A stretch of DNA of 64,000 nucleotides from Cephalopachus bancanus (lineage: Eukaryota; Chordata; Mammalia; Primates; Tarsiidae). The DNA is taken from NCBI GenBank assembly GCA_027257055.1, contig JAPVLO010000402.1, positions 1,240,001 through 1,304,000 on the forward strand, written 5' to 3'. The position numbers and the translations under genes are program-made. The notes below the pieces were generated by a model. It saw nothing but the letters and a program-made list of their open reading frames with translations. It did no database searches and was not told the origin of the DNA. Positions 58,600 to 64,000 of this stretch are shown one piece after another (position 1 is the first letter of the stretch; each line of letters opens with the position of its first letter).

Positions 58600-60476
58600 A
58601 AGGGATGCAGCACTAAGATTCAGAAGTTATTTGCAAATTGCAATGTTCACTTCTTGTGGTATGTGTTCCCTGAGAACCATTCCTCACCACCACTCTACAT
58701 AATGATGCAAGGCAGATACAGATGCAAAGAACAATTGAACACACACACAGACATACACACACCCCCCAAAACAAACTGGAGTAACAACAATGTGAAACAA
58801 AGCAAGCAAGCAACAACAACAAAAAAACCCCAACAAAACTAAACACACACATACATGATTAGCACAAAGTGAATAGAGAAGAAAAACAGAAAGACTGAGG
58901 GGGATAAAAAAGGAATTGAGATCAAACCCTCACACATATATTGACACACACCTGAAACTATAAAAAATGAAAATATAAGATCCCAGAAGAACAAAAGAGG
59001 AAAAAAACCCACCCACAACAACAAAATTGAAAGATGAACACAGTCATTCACATACACCATAAACAGAAAACAACAAATAAAAGAAGAAACAGAAAAATAA
59101 AAGAAAAAAAATTAGGGAGATGCAGATCAAACCCTCACATACACCTTCACGGACAAAGAAAAAATACTTTAAAAATAGTTGAACTAACATACAGGCAAAA
59201 CATTTTTAAAATTTTTTAAAAATTAAAATAATAAAAATAAAATCCTGCCCTCTTGTGGCAGGCTCTATAATTGTCCCTCTACTCTGGTCTCCTGTAAAGC
59301 CACCTCTTTCACTCTCTCCTCAGTGTCGGGAGCAGGGAAGGAGGAGGGGCAGTGGCAGTGGGTGGGACTGCTGTCTTCCCATTCCACTCTCCTATGGTCA
59401 GGGAGATCGCCTCCAGTGGGGAGGTGCGGGATTGTCTCTTCCCCAGGTATGTACTCATGGGGGGGTGACCCAGTCAGGCCTATCCTGGAACGGAGTTCTC
59501 CTATTGCGACTGACATCCAGGCTTCCCCTGGTTTTGTCCCTTTCAGTCGTGGTCCACTTATGTGGGTCTGACTTTCAGAGGGTTGCTGGGGAGGAGGGTG
59601 TTTGGGTCAGCCCTGGACTCACCGCTGATCTCTTTGGAGTCCTTCCTCACCCTTTTCTGCCCAATACCCTTTGTCCTGAGGCTGGATCAGGGTAGGGAGT
59701 AGGGCGCCTGGAACTCAGCACTCATAAGGTCCCTTTGAAGTTTGTGCTTTCAGGATATTCCTTCTAGGTCATGATCAATCCCTGAGTAGTTGATCCACCA
59801 GTCACAGAAATCGGGTCTGTTGCTCTGTGAGCAAGTCGAAGCACTTTCCTGCCCAGCCTTCAAGATGGTGGTGGGGTGCCTCTCTAGTCCTCTTCCAGGG
59901 GACTTGGCCTCTGGACTCCCTCTGCAGCCCCTGCTGTCAGTGCCCTACCAGGCACTGGAGTGGTGAGGCAAAGCCTGGAGCTGGCAGTCTCTCCTGCTGC
60001 AATGATGAGGGAGAGCCAGGGGCAATAATCTCTCCCCAACGCTTTTTCACAGAAAAACTTGTTCATGTAAAAAAAAATGGTGCTCGGCTTCTGCTACCTG
60101 GGAAGAGCCAGGGACCAAGCAGAGAAGCTGCAGCACCAGCTGTTCACCAGGGCCTTGGCCACTTGCCCATGACCCCCACTTAGTCTCTCCCAGCATTTTC
60201 TTCACAGAAAGGGTTTTGTTGATTAATAAAAAAAGGAAGAAAGAAAGAAAATGGCACTTGACTTCTGTGTCCCAGGAATCACTAGGGTCCAAGTCCAACA
60301 GCTGTGGCACCAGCTGCTGCACCAGGAGAGCCCTGGCTGCTAGCTCCCTAGCCCTCACTCAGTCAGCCACTCACAAGCCCACTTGCTCACCATACGTACA
60401 CAAAATTTCCATACATTCACTCACTCACACCAGGACTCACATAGTCCAACTGGCTCAGCTGCCATCTTCCTGACCT
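58600..60476 (-). promoter_or_regulatory. L1 5'UTR with duplicated units
   Basis: Internal promoter region of an older L1. Two related units of about 150-175 bp stand in tandem: 60010-60170 and 60171-60345. Both contain CTCTCCCA-CTT-TTCACAGAAA, an A-run, AAAATGG-GCT-CTTCTG and a GCACCAGCTG end. YY1-like AAGATGGC lies at the very 5' end. There is no evidence here that it is active today. Confidence 0.6.
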
Positions 60477-63225
60477 CAAAAGTATTTAATAAAATTCAAT
60501 ATCTCTTCATAATAAAAAACTTTCAACAAACTGAATACAGGAGGGACATACCTCAAAATAATAAAGGCCATATATGACAAACCCACAGTTAGCATCATAT
60601 TGAATGGGGAAAAAGTGAAATCCATTCTTCTAAGATATGGTGGGAAAAAAAGCAAGAGTGCCTACTTTCACCACTTTCATTCTACATGGTCCTGGAAGTC
60701 TTAGCCATGGCAATTAGACAAGAGAAAGAAATCAAGTGCATACCAGACTGGAAAGGTAGAAGTCAAATTGTACTTGTTTGCAGACAATATGATCTTATAC
60801 TTAGAAAAACCTAAAAACTTTGCAAAAAAGAAATGTATAACTGACTTTAAAATTCAGTGAAGTTGCAGCATACAAAATCATTATACATAAATTAGTAGCA
60901 TTTCTATATGCCAACAGTGAATAATCTGAAAAAGAAATAAAAAAAGCAATCCCAGTTACAGTGGCTATAAAATATGAAAATAAAATACCTGGGAATAAAC
61001 TCAACCAAAAAAATAAAATCTTCTCAGCAAAGAAAATTATAAAATTCTGATGAAAGATACTGAAGACAAAATAAATGGTAAGTGATCCCATATCACTGTT
61101 TGAAATAATTAATATTGTTACAATGTCCATATTACCCAAGCAATCTACAGAGTCAATGATATCCTTATCAAAATACCAATGACATTTTTCACAGAAATAG
61201 AATAAATAATCCTAAAATATGTATAAAAACACAACAGACTCAAAAATAGCCAAAGCAATCCTGGGTTTAAAAAAAAAAGGAAGAAAGAAAGGGGTAAAAA
61301 AAAAAAGAAAAGTGAAAAGCTAGAGGCATCACACTATCAAACTTTAAAATATACCACAGGAACCAAAACAGAATGTACTGGCATGAAAACACACACATAG
61401 ATCAATGGAACAGAATAGGAAACACAGAAATAAATCCACACATTTTCAACCAACTCATTTTTACAAATGTATCCAGATTATACATTGGGAAAAGAACAAT
61501 CTTTTCAATAAATGGTGCCAGCAAAACTGGATATCCTTATGCAGAAGATTAAAACTAGACCCTTATCTCTCACCATATACAAAAATCAATTAAAAATGAA
61601 TTAAATACTAAAATGTAAAATATGAAACTCTAAAACTACCAGAATAAAACTTTGGAGAAATGCAATATTTTCTTCATGCCATGAGTCTAGAAAAAGATAT
61701 CTTGAGTAAAGTCTCAAAAGCACAGGCAACCAAAGTAAAATTGACAAATGAGATTGCATCAAGCTAAAAAATTTCTGTACCACAGACAAAGCAATCAACA
61801 AAGTGAAGAAATGACCAAAAGAATAGGAGAAAATTTTTGCAAACTATTCATTCAACAAGGGATTAATGACAAGATTATATAAGGAATTCAAAATATCATA
61901 TGCATTCCATAACTTGGTAACAAAAGAAAATGATCTGATTAAAAATTGGGCAAAAGCTCTGAATAGATCTTTCTCAAAAGAAGACATACAAATAGCCAGC
62001 AACTACATGAAAAAAAACTCAAAATCACTAATCATTAAGGAAATGCAAATTAAAACCACAATTAAAATTGCTATAATTTTAAAAAAGAAAATAACAAATG
62101 ATGGTGTGACAAAGGGGGATTCCTCTTATACTGTTAATGAAAATGTAAATTAGTAGAGCTACTGTGGAAAACAGTATGGAGGTCTGCAAAAAACTAAACA
62201 TAGCACTACTATATGATTCACCAATCCCACTGACGTATATATATCCAAAAGAAAGACACTCAATATTTTGAAGAGATATCTGCCCTTCCATGTTTATTGC
62301 AGCGCTATTTACAATAGCCACGACATGGAATCAACCTAAGTGCCCATCAACAGACAAATTAATACAGAAAATGTAGTGTATATATACACAATGAAATACC
62401 TCAGCCATTTTAAAAAAGAATGAAATTCCGTCATTTGCAACAACATGGATGAAATTGGAAGACATTATATTAAGTGAAAAATACAGGAACAGAAAGACAA
62501 ATATCATATGTTCACACCCATATGAGGGGGCTTATAAAAACGTGGACCTCATTGATGTAATAAATAGAATGTTGGTTACTATAGGCAGCGAAGGATAGTG
62601 GGGAAGTGGGAGATGAAGAGAGGTTTGCTAATGGGTACAGCAATAAAATTAGATAGAAAGAATAAGCTCAGCTGGGCTCAGTGGCTCAGCCTGTAATCCC
62701 GCGCCTTTGGGAGGCTGAGGTGAGTGGATTGCCTGAGTTCGTGGGTTCGAGACCCACCTGGGCAATTTGGGGAGACCTCATCTCAACAAAAAAATTAAAA
62801 AAAAAAATAGCCGGGAGTGGTAGCGCACGCCTGTAATTCTGGCTACTTGGAAGGCTGAGGTGGAAGGATCGCTGGAGCCCAGCAGATCGAGGCTGCGGTG
62901 GCCCGGAGCAGCTACTGCACTCCAGTCTGGGCGACAGAGTGAGACTCCAACTCAAAAAAAAAAAAAAAAAAGAAAGAAAGAAAGAATAAGCTCTAGAATT
63001 TGGTAGCACAATAGGGTGACTATAGTTAACAATATTTTTTGGATATTTCAAAATAGCTTGAAGAGAAAATTTGGAATGTTCCCAACACAAAACAATGAAG
63101 TGTTTGAGGTGGTGGCCATCCCATGTCGCAGGTACTACACATTGTTTGCTTGTCTCAAAATATCACATGCATTCCATAAATATGTACAACTATTATATAT
63201 CCGTAAAAGTTAAAAGGAAATACCA
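60477..63225 (+). mobile_element. L1 3' half (ORF2 and 3'UTR), plus strand, with nested SINE
   Basis: Begins inside the reverse transcriptase domain (FNKIQYLFIIKNF at about 60487) and runs through decayed ORF2 (a VCRQYDLILRKT-like active-site region at about 60778-60805; [46 protein letters not shown]). The 3'UTR reaches about 63225, with the SINE at 62670-62978 inside it. Multiple frameshifts and stops. The 3'UTR (ACTATAGTTAACAATATTTTT, TCACATGCATTCCATAAATATG) is of an older primate L1 type than the element at 1-6008. Confidence 0.85.
62670..62978 (+). mobile_element. Alu-type SINE with 15-bp TSD in an L1 3'UTR
   Basis: Starts AGCTGGGCTCAGTGG, long inter-arm form (GGGCAATTTGGGGAGACC), ends GACTCCAACTCA with an A/GAAA tail. 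AGAAAGAATAAGCTC at 62655-62669 is repeated at 62979-62993. Confidence 0.95.
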
Positions 63226-63229
63226 AGTG

Positions 63230-64000
63230 TATCTATTAGTCACTTTATGGCATTTTTTTTTTTTTACTGGAAACAAAAACTCTAAGATGCCTATATGATT
63301 TTGGAGAAGCTTGAAGAAAATTGCTTTGCTGTATAGTTTCTCTATCCCAGACACAATCCCCAAGATGGCATTCTCAACTGGACTTGATTAAAACTACATT
63401 TTCACTATTTTGTGTTGTTTGTTTATCTTGAACAAACCACACAGGCACACTTAGGCGGTGCTTGTAGGCGGTGTCTGTGCAATAACACCCTTCGATACAC
63501 AGCCTCTACTACCAATTGTGACCATATGAAAGAGAAAAGTCTGTGAGACCAATGCTTGTTTTCATAAAACCAAAGTGGGTCAGTGATCATTTTTGAATTA
63601 CTATGGTTTCTGCTTTGATTAATTTAGGGTAAAATTGTATTTTTTTAAGGCCTGTATGTTTTGAGTATGTAAGTGCTAAATATTGTAAATTAGGTTTATA
63701 AAGTAGGATAAAAGTATATGCCTAGTTTTTTTAAAGCATTGCCTGAAAGGCAAAAGAGATGAAAGAATTCAGATCATGTTTTACTGAGAGAAGTATCATT
63801 CCTCAAACACAATCTAAAAATCATTTCAGAAAAATTTTTGTCAGGGTTGTTTAGGCAGAAGAAAAACTTGGAGTTATCTAATAACTACCTTCAAGTATAT
63901 GAAGGGTTTCTATGAAATTTAAACTTACAACTTTTTTCCTTTCCATGGTGAGTTGAATAAAGTAAAATAGCACTGAATTAAATCAGAGGCAATTTAGGTT
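63230..64000. other. No gene seen; AT-rich non-coding DNA
   Basis: No coding frame or recognised element up to the window edge. Confidence 0.5.

Larger units (their letters stand above)
57431..60476 (-). mobile_element. L1 5' half (5'UTR and ORF1), inverted relative to the following L1
   Basis: Minus-strand L1 beginning at 60476 with a 5' terminus of the primate type (AAGATGGC on the sense strand, 60468-60461). It runs through a long 5'UTR and ORF1 to about 57560. ORF2 is absent. The 5'UTR includes an A-rich stretch with CA repeats (58740-59240 on the plus strand) and GC-rich parts (59300-60350). The right end abuts, base to base, a plus-strand L1 ORF2 segment. Confidence 0.8.

Noticed and set aside
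59255..59695. 146-codon plus-strand frame
   Set aside because: Lies antisense in an L1 5'UTR; composition follows the GC-rich DNA.

Overview
This window is vertebrate nuclear DNA and almost certainly primate. Dimeric 7SL-derived (Alu-type) SINEs with a B-box-like GGTTCGAGACC core are present in about thirteen copies, beside L1 LINEs of several ages, an MLT1-type LTR, a MIR relic and Tigger-like DNA transposons. The young SINEs differ from anthropoid Alu: the left arm reads GGCTCAGCCTGTAATCCC, one base shorter than the Alu form, and the 3' end reads GACTCCAACTCA. They also lack the features I know from lemur and galago Alus. My best inference is a tarsier; this needs a database comparison. I see no host protein-coding gene, no tRNA or rRNA gene and no CRISPR array. 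Every long reading frame lies in a repeat or is a chance frame.

Layout. 1-6008 is a young, near-full-length L1 on the minus strand, cut by the left window edge: ORF2, ORF1, and a 5'UTR ending in a GC-rich 16-bp tandem array. 6009-19594 is AT-rich non-coding DNA with one young SINE, one old SINE, a MIR relic and simple repeats. 19610-20295 is a short L1 with a 15-bp target-site duplication (TSD). 21176-31196 is one ancient minus-strand L1M split by at least five later insertions: a SINE, an L1 that itself holds another L1, an L1 3' fragment and a small DNA transposon. 31211-33982 is a 5'-truncated plus-strand L1 whose ORF2 contains a (CA)n block, followed by an old L1 scrap and an MLT1 LTR. 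34669-42621 is mostly non-repetitive, with one small DNA transposon and one old SINE.

42622-46923 is dense with repeats. An L1 carries a 5'-truncated SINE, and beside it a TA-flanked DNA transposon contains a second DNA transposon (itself holding an L1 3' end) plus a SINE. 46924-55659 is non-coding DNA with seven SINEs. 55660-63225 holds an old L1 relic, a 1.3-kb stretch I cannot identify, the 5' half of an L1 on the minus strand (ORF1 and a 5'UTR with duplicated units) joined head-on to the 3' half of an L1 on the plus strand, and a SINE in its 3'UTR. The remainder to 64000 shows nothing I can name.

The elements act together only as a record of insertions: L1 ORF2 proteins supplied the endonuclease and reverse transcriptase that also mobilised the SINEs, as the A-tails and TSDs show. 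I found no convincing new biological system. The most useful observations are the nearly intact L1 with its tandem-repeat promoter, an L1 copy whose internal deletion looks like a retrotransposed splice product, a diagnostic SINE subfamily deletion, and two nested insertion stacks that give a relative chronology.
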